10,753 nucleotides of DNA from Prevotellaceae bacterium (GCA_031264645.1 JAISDR010000103.1:1-10753); one strand, 5' to 3'. Counted from the first letter of the stretch, positions 1-7,232 are shown. Notes: generated by a model from the sequence alone, not told the origin. A program made the numbers and translations.

Positions 1-708
1 GCCCAAATTAATTCGGGCGCGGGACTTTCGGTTATTAATGACAGAATCGGTCCCGAATCTTCGATAAATGCTAAATTGGATTATGCTTATTATATCCATT
101 TTGAAGACAGTTACCTGTCATTCGGCTTGGGTGGCGGAGTTCTGTACAAGAATCTGGATGTAAACAGGCTTATTTCTGAAAATCCGAATGATCCGACTGT
201 AGATTCGTATCGCGACAGGGCAAACAAGCTCAATGCCGATTTTGATTTCGGAGTAGAGTATAACACAGCACAGTTCCAGATTGGAGCCTCGGTTACGCAC
301 TTGAATGTATCCCCGATAAAGATCAACAATCTGCAATCGGGACGCCACATGTATTTTTATACTAAATACACGTTCAATCTGGATCTTGACTGGAAACTTG
401 CTCCCTCGTTCGTTACTCACATGAGCGCATGGCCTATCATGCAGCTGGATCTTAGTACTCTGGCTACTTACAGGGACAGATTCTGGTTTGGACTTTCACT
501 GCGCTCAAATGATGCGTTTGTGATGGAAAGTCTGGTCGGTATTTTAGGATTGTATATCACCGACTTTTTGGGCTTGGGATATTCGTATGACCTCAATTTG
601 GGACCGATTGGAAAATATACCAGCGGTTCGCACGAAATTTCGTTACGCTTCAGAATAGGAAGGGGCGAAGGATATGGCGGCGCAAAAACGCCTCGATTCT
701 TCGAATAG
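1..708 (+). CDS. PorP/SprF family type IX secretion system outer-membrane protein (5'-truncated)
   Basis: The reading frame is open from the first base to the TAG at 706-708, so the true start lies outside the window; an internal TTG at 76 should not be taken as the start. About 235 residues are visible, against roughly 300-340 for the family. The visible part alternates aromatic and polar residues as in outer-membrane beta-strands. It has an N-proximal block ending in LDYAYYIHF, a block with LSFGLGGGVLY, and a C-terminus ending in TPRFFE. These match the PorP/SprF pattern (YAYxi, LsfGL, terminal PRFF/PRYF) as I know it. Family members are Bacteroidota outer-membrane proteins tied to type IX secretion and gliding, often next to genes for large adhesins or PKD-domain proteins. 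Any such partner would be upstream of this window. A strong terminator follows, so this is the last gene of its unit. The family call is from recognition and was not searched. Confidence 0.82.
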   Translation, partial: AQINSGAGLSVINDRIGPESSINAKLDYAYYIHFEDSYLSFGLGGGVLYKNLDVNRLISENPNDPTVDSYRDRANKLNADFDFGVEYNTAQFQIGASVTHLNVSPIKINNLQSGRHMYFYTKYTFNLDLDWKLAPSFVTHMSAWPIMQLDLSTLATYRDRFWFGLSLRSNDAFVMESLVGILGLYITDFLGLGYSYDLNLGPIGKYTSGSHEISLRFRIGRGEGYGGAKTPRFFE

Positions 709-742
709 TATTTCATAACAAAGGTTTTTAAATTTATTTGAC

Positions 743-774
743 AAAAAGGGTTATTCGAAGAATAACCCTTTTTT
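743..774 (+). terminator. Rho-independent terminator after the PorP/SprF gene
   Basis: A perfect inverted repeat has left arm 743-756, loop GAA at 757-759 and right arm 760-773. The core pairs GGGTTATTC with GAATAACCC, flanked by five A:T pairs, and the right side ends in a run of six T. It starts 34 bases after the TAG of the upstream gene. The A-run on the left arm would also give a U tract on the opposite strand, so the structure could work in both directions. No minus-strand gene ends here. Confidence 0.93.
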
Positions 775-805
775 AATTGAGGTTCAAGAATTCTGAAAAA
801 GAATA

Positions 806-836
806 TTAGTCGTTTATTGAATTATTATTACATTTG
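806..836 (+). promoter_or_regulatory. Putative Bacteroidota-type promoter (TAnnTTTG) for the phosphorylase gene
   Basis: TACATTTG at 829-836 fits the Bacteroidota -7 consensus TAnnTTTG exactly. At the expected distance upstream there is TTAG (806-809), only a partial match to the -33 TTTG. The predicted transcription start is near 842-844, giving a leader of about 17 bases before the ATG at 860. The position directly after a strong terminator supports a fresh promoter. The same octamer occurs in front of the minus-strand cluster at the right edge. Confidence 0.55.
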
Positions 837-859
837 CGCCGAAATATTGATAATTAATT

Positions 860-1732
860 ATGTTGCTAATACCTGCATCAGAACTTGTTATTAATTCCGA
901 CGGATCGGTATTTCACTTGCATCTCCGTTCGGAAGATATTGCAGACACGATTATTCTGGTCGGCGATCCTGCTCGCGTAAATATGATTGCGGCATATTTC
1001 GATAAAGTCGAAGTAGAGAAAGCGAACAGGGAGTTTGTTACAAAGACAGGATATATCGGAAAAAATCGCTTGTCGGTATTGTCCACGGGGATTGGCTGCG
1101 ACAATATTGATATTGTCCTGACCGAACTTGACGCTTTGGCAAATGTCGATTTCACTTCGCGTACATTGAAACAGCAACATCGTTCATTGCGAATACTTCG
1201 TATCGGAACGTCGGGCGCTTTGCATAAGGATATACCGCTGGGGGCTATTATTATGTCCGACATATCTGCCGGGATCGACGGACTGCTTAATTTTTATGCC
1301 AACAGCGACGATATCCGTTTGAAAGCAATGGAAAAGGCATTTGTCGAACACATGAACTGGGATAAACGGCTTGCCGAGCCATATTTTGTTCCCGCCGCAA
1401 AAACGCTTGCAGATATGTTCGATAAGGACGTCATTCATGGAATAACCGTTTCAGCGCCGGGATTTTACGGACCTCAGGGACGCTCAGTACGTTTGGGGCT
1501 GTCCGATCCCGATTTGCTCTCAAAAGCGGAATCATTCAGATATAATAATATGAGAATAAACAATTTCGAAATGGAAAGTTCCGCAATCGCAGGATTATCC
1601 CTGCTACTTGGACATCAGGCTGCTACAATCTGTACGGTGATAGCTAACAGGTATCTTAAGGAAATGAATACCGATTATAAATTATATGTCAAAAAAATGC
1701 TTGAAAAAGCAATTGAAAAATTAATACAGTAA
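860..1732 (+). CDS. Nucleoside phosphorylase (uridine/purine phosphorylase family)
   Basis: This 290-residue cytosolic enzyme belongs to the PNP/UDP phosphorylase superfamily, which splits nucleosides with phosphate into free base and ribose-1-phosphate for salvage. Visible motifs, in order, are GDPARV (35-40, phosphate-binding loop), STGIGCDN (75-82), RIGTSGA (114-120, the E. coli Udp RIGTTGA block), GFYGPQGRSVR (201-211) and NFEMESS (235-241). The last carries the Met-Glu pair that contacts ribose in this family. The GFYGPQGR block containing a QGR triplet resembles uridine phosphorylases more than purine phosphorylases, so uridine is the likelier substrate, but this is inference. The protein is about 40 residues longer than E. 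coli Udp, mostly at the N-terminus (leader MLLIPASELVINSDGS) and in the middle. Start ATG at 860 lies just after the predicted promoter; no clear Shine-Dalgarno is seen. A methyltransferase gene follows 11 bases after the TAA. Confidence 0.85.
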   Translation: MLLIPASELVINSDGSVFHLHLRSEDIADTIILVGDPARVNMIAAYFDKVEVEKANREFVTKTGYIGKNRLSVLSTGIGCDNIDIVLTELDALANVDFTSRTLKQQHRSLRILRIGTSGALHKDIPLGAIIMSDISAGIDGLLNFYANSDDIRLKAMEKAFVEHMNWDKRLAEPYFVPAAKTLADMFDKDVIHGITVSAPGFYGPQGRSVRLGLSDPDLLSKAESFRYNNMRINNFEMESSAIAGLSLLLGHQAATICTVIANRYLKEMNTDYKLYVKKMLEKAIEKLIQ

Positions 1733-1743
1733 AATTCACAGTT

Positions 1744-2511
1744 ATGAAACATTTGATACGTTGGTTTTTAAATAATATATCCCGTAAATACTTGCAACTG
1801 TTTGCCCAGATTGCGACCCGTCTGATTTCGGTACTGTATATCGGCAACAAAGTCGAATGTAATGTCTGCAATAGGCGTTACCGCAAGTTTTTGCCATACG
1901 GATATGTAAATTCGCGTGAAAACGCTTTGTGTCCCCACTGTCTTTCGCTGGAACGTCATCGCCTGATGCAGTTGTATTTACAGGACAAAACGAGATTCTA
2001 CACTTCGAATCCCCGTACTTTACACATTGCTCCCGAATTTTGTTTTCTTAAACGCTTTGAGAGATTGCTTGGCGACAATTATATAAGCGGCGACCTTGAA
2101 TCCCCTTTGGCGAAGGTCAAAATGAATGTTCAAGCCATACCGTTCAAAGATAATTCTTTCGACGTGATTTTCTGCAACCATATACTGGAGCATGTGGACG
2201 ACGATCTGAAAGCATTACAGGAACTGTACAGAGTGCTGAAATCTGGCGGCTGGGGAATCATACAGTCGCCGATAAATTATGACAGAGCAGCAACATACGA
2301 AGATGCGAGCATAGTTACTCCCGAAGAACGGACAAAACATTTCGGACAGCATGACCATTTGCGTGAATTTGGCGCCGATTATGCTATGCGTCTGGCAAAA
2401 GCAGGTTTTGATGTTACGGAAGACCATTATGTTGAAACTCTTTCTCCGGAAAAAATAAAACGCAATGCTCTACCCCGGAATGAAATAATCTATCTTGTGC
2501 GAAAGAAATAA
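1744..2511 (+). CDS. Zinc-ribbon class I SAM-dependent methyltransferase
   Basis: This 255-residue protein has two parts. The first about 75 residues start with a basic, partly hydrophobic helix and then a C-x2-C...C-x2-C pair (Cys39, Cys42, Cys63, Cys66), a likely zinc ribbon. The rest is a Methyltransf_11-type Rossmann fold. It has HIAPE (94-98, at motif I, where a glycine-rich loop is usual), YISGDLES (113-120, with the acidic residue for the ribose of SAM), IPFKDNSFDVIFCNHILEHV (132-151, motif IV with the LEHV signature) and LYRVLKSGGW (161-170). Motif I lacks the usual GxGxG, so cofactor binding is inferred from the later motifs. The acceptor substrate is unknown. Related zinc-ribbon methyltransferases occur near surface-polysaccharide genes, but nothing here shows that role. 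It lies 11 bases downstream of the phosphorylase and is probably co-transcribed. No obvious strong terminator follows, only the repeat-rich gap. Confidence 0.78.
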   Translation: MKHLIRWFLNNISRKYLQLFAQIATRLISVLYIGNKVECNVCNRRYRKFLPYGYVNSRENALCPHCLSLERHRLMQLYLQDKTRFYTSNPRTLHIAPEFCFLKRFERLLGDNYISGDLESPLAKVKMNVQAIPFKDNSFDVIFCNHILEHVDDDLKALQELYRVLKSGGWGIIQSPINYDRAATYEDASIVTPEERTKHFGQHDHLREFGADYAMRLAKAGFDVTEDHYVETLSPEKIKRNALPRNEIIYLVRKK

Positions 2512-2728
2512 TAATTGAAGTTTTCCTTGCAAAAGCTTGGCAATAATGGGTATATGCTCTTTTCGGACACGACGTTCACCCCTAAACACCTGACTGTTGC
2601 AGGATATTCTTCCCGTCAATGACGGCGACAAAAAGACGCCGTGTATATTCCTTCCCGTCATTTTGTTCAGTATGTTTTTCATTTTTATGATATTATACCG
2701 CGTGCGGGCTAAAACTGTGAAGTGAAAC

Positions 2729-2840
2729 GATTTGTTTTTATTAAAACTTACATGTAGGTTTTCATAAAAACAATTGGTTTTGCCAAAACCTGCATGTAGG
2801 TTTTCATAAAAACAATTGTTTTTGCCAAAACCTACATGCA
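2729..2840. repeat. 42-bp tandem repeat built from nested palindromes (about 2.5 copies)
   Basis: Two full units lie at 2743-2784 and 2785-2826, with a partial unit on the right (2827-2840) and a degraded partial on the left (2729-2742). The two full units differ at only a few positions. Each contains a near-palindrome around ACATGT/GCATGT (consensus 20 bases, AAAACCTACATGTAGGTTTT) and a second palindrome around CAATTG. The second is perfect in unit 2 at 2808-2823. The junction TTTTGCCAAAAC is also self-complementary. The unit length is a multiple of three, so a minus-strand frame stays open across it and would encode a 14-residue repeat. Copies are adjacent with no spacers, so this is not a CRISPR array. 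Function is unknown; transcription termination between the convergent genes or a dispersed genomic repeat are both possible. Confidence 0.88.
2791..2840. repeat. 50-bp imperfect palindrome (long stem-loop) within the 42-bp repeats
   Basis: The arms TGCATGTAGGTTTT (2791-2804) and AAAACCTACATGCA (2827-2840) are perfect 14-base inverted complements. Between them, 2808-2823 is itself a perfect 16-base palindrome, separated from the outer arms by a 3-by-3 internal mismatch (CAT against GCC). The whole would fold into one hairpin from either strand, or a cruciform in DNA. There is no adjacent long T run, so a standard intrinsic terminator is not certain. Confidence 0.8.
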
Positions 2841-2887
2841 CAACCATAATCTCACAATTTTAAGCCGCGCGCAGTATAAAACCGGCA

Positions 2888-2895
2888 CAAATGTA
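2888..2895 (-). promoter_or_regulatory. Possible orphan -7 box pointing into the repeat region
   Basis: The minus-strand octamer TACATTTG (2895 to 2888) matches the -7 consensus and would drive transcription leftward through the 42-bp repeats. No good TTTG is seen at the -33 distance (around 2912-2918), so this may be chance or a weak promoter for a non-coding transcript. Confidence 0.25.
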
Positions 2896-2943
2896 ATCGA
2901 CAATGATTTCGGCTCTTTCGACAGTATTATAATCATATAATTC

Positions 2944-5439
2944 TCAATTCTCAATTTTCACGACCGTAATACCTGCGCCTCCTGCTTCTTCCTGTTCGTC
3001 GGAGCATTTCAGTGTTTTTCCGAATGTTTTCAAGTAGCGTCTGATTTCTTCTTTCAGTATTCCGTTTCCCTTGCCGTGGAGTATTCTCACCTCGTTTATT
3101 CCCAGCATAATTGCCTCGTCTATGAAAGTCGTAACCTGTTCCAGAGCCTCAATAGTTCTTTCGCCCCTCACGTCCAGAGCAGATTTGAAGTTAATACGTT
3201 TCGTCAGCAAATCGGCGGTTATGGATGAAGGTCTGTTTTTCCAGGCTTTTCCGTATTCGTTTTGGGACGCCTTTTCAATCCTGTCGGGAGCGACATTCAT
3301 AATTATATTTCCCATTGCCACGGCGACGCTGTTGCTTCCGACCGAGATAATCTCCCCGACGCCGCTCTGTTCCCTTATCCTCACCACGTCGCCGGGACTC
3401 AGCCGGTCGTCGGGGACTGTCGTTTCCGCTGCGTCTTCCGGATTATTCCGTTTACCGGTCTTGCGTTCCTTTCGATTCTTTATCTTCTGCAATTTCCGGT
3501 CTATTTTGCTGTCGGTAAATTCCGTATCGACAACAGTTTTTTTAACCTCTTCCAGCCTGTTTCGGGCAAGTCTGGTCTGTTCCCTGTCGGCTTGGGATTC
3601 CTTTATCGTACGTATCGTATTTTCTATTTCCCTGTTCGCCGACGCGAGGATTTTCTGCGCCTCCTCCCTGGCTTCGGCAATCAGTTTCCGTCGCATATCC
3701 TTTATTTCGAGCAGTTCCTTTTCGTAAGTTCCCGACAGTTCGTCGAGTTTTTTATCGGTTTTCCGGATATGTTCCCTTTTCCCCTCCCAGTATTTTTTAT
3801 CGCGGGCGATTTCCCTGAGGCTTTTTTCCATCTTCACCTGTTTGTTGCCGAGTTTCGCTTCGGCTTCCTTCAGGACGGTTTCGGGGAGACCGATTTTCCT
3901 TGCTATCTCGAAGGCAAACGAACTTCCGGGAATACCCGTTTCCAGCTTGAACAGCGGCTGAATATTCTGGCTGTCAAACAGCATAGCGCCGTTGACAATG
4001 CCTTCCGCCGAGGAGGCAAAATATTTCAGATTGGTATAGTGCGTGCTTATCAGCCCGAATGATTTCTTTTTCAGAATATCCGCGAGGACAGCCTCGGCAA
4101 TGGCTCCTCCGGCAGACGGTTCCGTCCCTGTTCCGAACTCGTCTATCAGAATAAGAGTGCGGCTGTCGGCGTTTTTTATGAAGAACTTCATGCCGGCAAG
4201 ATGCGAACTGTACGTGCTTAAATCGTTTTCCAGCGACTGTTCATCGCCGATGTCTATAAATATGCTGTTAAAGATGCCCGCTTCCGAAATTTCCGAAGCC
4301 GGAATCAGGAATCCGCACTGCAGCATGTACTGAAGCAGTCCCACCGTTTTTATGCACACCGACTTGCCTCCGGCATTCGGTCCCGAAACAAGCAGGATGC
4401 GCTGTTCCTGATTCAGGTCGATATCGAGGGGAACGACCTCCCTGTCCTCCTTTGCCAGCGCCTTCATCAGCACCGGATGCTTTGCATTTTTCAGGCTTAT
4501 CAGGAGTTCGTCTTCGGCAATCACGGGCATTCCCGCGCCCGTTTCTATTGCGTAGCCGGCTTTGCCCCTGATGAAATCCATATCCGTAAGGATGTCTTCC
4601 GCCATTGCGATATCTTCGCTGTACGGCTCCATGAACTCCGTCATGTCGACAAGGATTCTCACGATTTCCCTTTGTTCGGCATACTCCAGTTCCCTGATAC
4701 TGTTGTTCAGCTCCACGACTTCCATCGGCTCGATGAAAACGGTGCGCCCCGTTGACGATTCGCCTGTAAGCAGACCCTTAATTTTGCGCTTGTTCGCAGC
4801 CGGCACCGGTATTACGGCATGTCCGTCGCGCATGCTTATCCCCGTTTCCGCATCGATAATGCCATCGTTACGCGCCGCCTTGAGTATCGACTGCATCCGC
4901 CTGTTGACGCTTGTCTGCTTCAAGCGGATTTCCGTGCGAAGCTCCAGCAGCCTGGGCGAAGCGTTATCGTAGAGCCTGCCGTTATCGTCCATTATCCTGT
5001 CTATCTCCCCGACGACTTTCGACAGGAAATACTTTTCTCCCTGACCCAAATTCTCCGGAATGGCGGAAGAAAACAGCGCCTGCAGGGCGGGATATACGCC
5101 GTCTTTCCTGTCGAAGTACAGCGATATTCGCCTGACTGTCCCGAGCGCGGTTTTCAAGTCGAGCAGTTCGGCGGGTTCGAGATAGCTGCCGGTGGTATTT
5201 ATCTTTGGCAGGAAGCGTCCGGTATCCACATATCCGCTGTCGGGAAACGAATCGTCCATCATGCATATCGTTTTCATTTCCGCAGTCTGTGACAGCGCGT
5301 TCACTACTTCGTCTCTCCTGCTTGAAAAGCGCGCCGAAGCTGCTTTTTCCTTTGCCGACAGGGTTATGCACCTGTTCTGTACAAAAACTCTAACCTTGTC
5401 GAAGCCTGTTTTCTGTTCAAAGTTTTTGGGATATATCAT
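2944..5439 (-). CDS. mutS2: MutS2 ATPase/endonuclease (MutS2 family with C-terminal Smr domain)
   Basis: This 831-residue protein is near the usual 780-830 for MutS2. The N-terminal half is the MutS lever/clamp region and lacks MutS domains I and II, which recognise mismatches. The ATPase shows Walker A GPNAGGKS (353-360), the STYSSHL signature region (408-414), Walker B TLILIDEFGTG (428-438) and the H-loop STHYTN (465-470). A charged coiled coil covers about 520-660, followed by a small KOW-like beta segment (about 680-720). The Smr nuclease domain has DVRGERTIEA (756-765) and HGKGNG (788-793). In the family, MutS2 suppresses recombination in Helicobacter and splits collided ribosomes in Bacillus; which applies here cannot be told. 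The ATG at 5439 sits inside an ATGA shared with the stop of the upstream MutS-type gene, implying translational coupling. The stop codon lies in a short tandem repeat (AATTCTC twice, 2939-2952), so slippage there could change the last residues. Confidence 0.95.
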   Translation of the reverse strand: MIYPKNFEQKTGFDKVRVFVQNRCITLSAKEKAASARFSSRRDEVVNALSQTAEMKTICMMDDSFPDSGYVDTGRFLPKINTTGSYLEPAELLDLKTALGTVRRISLYFDRKDGVYPALQALFSSAIPENLGQGEKYFLSKVVGEIDRIMDDNGRLYDNASPRLLELRTEIRLKQTSVNRRMQSILKAARNDGIIDAETGISMRDGHAVIPVPAANKRKIKGLLTGESSTGRTVFIEPMEVVELNNSIRELEYAEQREIVRILVDMTEFMEPYSEDIAMAEDILTDMDFIRGKAGYAIETGAGMPVIAEDELLISLKNAKHPVLMKALAKEDREVVPLDIDLNQEQRILLVSGPNAGGKSVCIKTVGLLQYMLQCGFLIPASEISEAGIFNSIFIDIGDEQSLENDLSTYSSHLAGMKFFIKNADSRTLILIDEFGTGTEPSAGGAIAEAVLADILKKKSFGLISTHYTNLKYFASSAEGIVNGAMLFDSQNIQPLFKLETGIPGSSFAFEIARKIGLPETVLKEAEAKLGNKQVKMEKSLREIARDKKYWEGKREHIRKTDKKLDELSGTYEKELLEIKDMRRKLIAEAREEAQKILASANREIENTIRTIKESQADREQTRLARNRLEEVKKTVVDTEFTDSKIDRKLQKIKNRKERKTGKRNNPEDAAETTVPDDRLSPGDVVRIREQSGVGEIISVGSNSVAVAMGNIIMNVAPDRIEKASQNEYGKAWKNRPSSITADLLTKRINFKSALDVRGERTIEALEQVTTFIDEAIMLGINEVRILHGKGNGILKEEIRRYLKTFGKTLKCSDEQEEAGGAGITVVKIEN

Positions 5440-7232
5440 GTTTCAAACAATATTTTCTGCATAAGGAATGTGGCGTTCATGTTACGTGCGATTCCCTCGT
5501 TGATTTTGTAGCTGAAACTCAGCCTGTCGTCCTTTATTTCAGCCTCGAAACAGCAGTTTTTGATATTATCGGGAAATTCCTTTTCGAGACTGCCGAGAAC
5601 GAGGTCGTGAGTGGCGATTATTCCGTTGCTGTTCATGGCTATCAGCTGTTTGATTAAAGCCAGCGAACCCTTTTGCTTGTCGATGGAATTGGTGCCTTTC
5701 AGGATTTCGTCGAGAATGACGAGCAGCGTTTCGCCTGCGCGAAGGCAGTCGATAATCATTTTCAGACGCTTCAGTTCTGCAAAGAAATACGATTCGTTAT
5801 CGTTCAGCGAATCCGCCGTCCGGAGGTTTGTAACGAGCTTGCACGGGAATACGCTCATTTCTTCGGCGCAGACAGGCGCTCCCGTACATGCTAAAATATG
5901 ATTTATTCCGACTGTCCGCAGATACGTGCTTTTCCCCGCCATGTTCGCCCCCGTAACGACGATGAAGAAGGGGCGTTCCGTCATGCTTATATCGTTTCTG
6001 ACGCAGCTGTCCCTGTGCAGCAGCGGATGTCCGAGGGCTTTTGCCTTGAACGCATACTGTTCGGCAATATCCGGGTATATGTAGTCGGGATGATTGTGCG
6101 CGAATATCGCCAGCGACGTCAGGGAATCGAACTTTGCCAGCGCCGAAAACCATGATTCGACATGTTTCCCGTACCTGTCAATCCATTTCTCGATTTTGAT
6201 GGCATACTTTACGTTCCACATCAGCACGGGATTGAAAAAGAACAGTATCGGATATGAAAAAGCCAGCCCGAGACAGTCGTAATAATTCTTTAGCCGGTCG
6301 ATTGTTTTCGAAGCGGTATTGCCGGAAATTTTCAGCTCTGACTTGAGCCTGTCAAGTTCCGCGGACGCGAAGCTTTCGTCTTCCATGATTTTGAACAGGC
6401 TCGAATATTTCTTCAGCACGCCTGTTTTTTCTTCAAACAGTTCGGATATGTGCTGCACTTTTTTCGAAGGAATTATGCTCAGGGCGAAAGTTACGACCCA
6501 CAGTCCTCCAATATACACTGACGGAACAATGCCCGCAATGGCTAAAACCGCCATCGCAAGATATGCGAGCGGAACGATATGCACGCACAAATTCCAGAAC
6601 CTGCTTCTGTGAAAAGACGGTATGCGCGAAAAGGACGCCGAAAAATTCTTCGTGTCCAGCCTGTCCTTTCCCGTCAGCATGCCTTTTACGGTAAAGTGCA
6701 GGATAAGCCCGTACTTGCCGCTCAGTTCCCTGACTGCCTGCTGCTGTTCCAGTATCTGCTCCCTGTCCTCCGAAGGAGAGAGAAAAATGTCTGCAAGCCT
6801 GTTCGTGCCAAACGACGTTACTGTGCGGTTCAGCGACTGGAAGAAGGATTTTTTTCCGAAGAGGTCAAGGTCGGACGCAAACCGGTGTCTGGGGTCTGCC
6901 CTGTGTTCGGCGCCGTCGAAAGCCGAGAAATCGTATTCGAGACCTTTCAGCTCGTCGGAGATATAGCGGAGTTTGGTTTCCGCATAATTTTTCCTGCGAT
7001 ACAGCCTGTCGTGACATTTGAGTAAAAACAGGAAAAGCAGCATCCCCGCCGACAGGACGGTAACTGTAGCCGCCGTGTTGCTCCACAGAATGTACGCAAG
7101 CGCCAGCACGGACAGGACAAGCGCCAGCCTGAGCGTCCCCGTCCGGAATATTTTCCGTTTCAGTATCTGCAATTCGTTTTCCTGCTCTTTTACAGCAGTC
7201 TGATATGAGGAAATGAGGTCTTTTATATCCAT
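5436..7232 (-). CDS. Membrane-anchored MutS-family ATPase of unknown role
   Basis: This 598-residue protein has a complete MutS-type ATPase at the C-terminus: Walker A TGANMAGKST (427-436), SLNDNESYFFAEL (475-487, signature region), Walker B LLVILDEILKGTN (503-515) and H-loop ATHD (540-543). Upstream of it is an alpha-helical MutS core-like region (about 260-400). The mismatch-recognition domain and its Phe-x-Glu motif are absent. Hydrophobic stretches at about 33-50, 55-72, 216-233 and 236-253 look like two pairs of transmembrane helices, and a fifth possible one lies at about 322-338, so the ATPase would sit at the inner membrane. Similar proteins are often annotated simply as MutS-related in Bacteroidota; I know of no defined function. 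It starts 37 bases after the heptad-repeat gene, and its TGA overlaps the ATG of mutS2 by four bases. A role in ordinary mismatch repair is unlikely because the sensing domain is missing. Confidence 0.85.
   Translation of the reverse strand: MDIKDLISSYQTAVKEQENELQILKRKIFRTGTLRLALVLSVLALAYILWSNTAATVTVLSAGMLLFLFLLKCHDRLYRRKNYAETKLRYISDELKGLEYDFSAFDGAEHRADPRHRFASDLDLFGKKSFFQSLNRTVTSFGTNRLADIFLSPSEDREQILEQQQAVRELSGKYGLILHFTVKGMLTGKDRLDTKNFSASFSRIPSFHRSRFWNLCVHIVPLAYLAMAVLAIAGIVPSVYIGGLWVVTFALSIIPSKKVQHISELFEEKTGVLKKYSSLFKIMEDESFASAELDRLKSELKISGNTASKTIDRLKNYYDCLGLAFSYPILFFFNPVLMWNVKYAIKIEKWIDRYGKHVESWFSALAKFDSLTSLAIFAHNHPDYIYPDIAEQYAFKAKALGHPLLHRDSCVRNDISMTERPFFIVVTGANMAGKSTYLRTVGINHILACTGAPVCAEEMSVFPCKLVTNLRTADSLNDNESYFFAELKRLKMIIDCLRAGETLLVILDEILKGTNSIDKQKGSLALIKQLIAMNSNGIIATHDLVLGSLEKEFPDNIKNCCFEAEIKDDRLSFSYKINEGIARNMNATFLMQKILFET

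Larger units (their letters stand above)
2512..2943. other. 432-bp gap between convergent genes; repeats, no convincing gene
   Basis: This stretch separates the end of the methyltransferase gene (+) from the end of mutS2 (-). The left part (about 2520-2700) is unique-looking DNA with a near-direct repeat: ATATTCTTCCCGTCA at 2604-2618 against ATATTCCTTCCCGTCA at 2645-2660. It also has two overlapping small hairpins: CCGTC/GACGG at 2613-2625 and CGGCG/CGCCG at 2623-2641. The right part (2729-2840) holds the 42-bp tandem repeat described separately. A 125-codon open frame on the minus strand (2847 to 2470) runs through the repeats and overlaps the 3' end of the methyltransferase gene. It has no recognisable domain, and I do not call it a gene. 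No classic GC-stem plus T-run terminator was found for either convergent unit. Confidence 0.7.

Noticed and set aside
76..708. TTG at 76 as the true start of the PorP/SprF gene
   Set aside because: The frame is open to base 1 with family-like residues before 76, and the protein would be far shorter than the family.
111..716. Minus-strand frames within the PorP/SprF gene
   Set aside because: They overlap the recognisable outer-membrane protein, have no domains and lack promoters.
2521..2541. TTGC...GCAA hairpin around AAGCTT as a terminator for the methyltransferase gene
   Set aside because: Only four outer pairs plus a small inner palindrome with mismatches, and no T run follows.
2743..2840. 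CRISPR array
   Set aside because: Units abut directly with no spacers, there are only about 2.5 copies, and no cas gene is near.
3071..5371. Several open frames of 70-270 codons antisense to mutS2, and a 129-codon same-strand frame at 4982-5371
   Set aside because: All are shadows of mutS2, which has full family motifs over its length. Their products are low-complexity or lack domains.
5436..7232. Canonical mismatch repair gene mutS
   Set aside because: The N-terminal mismatch-binding domain with its Phe-x-Glu motif is absent, and hydrophobic segments occupy that region.
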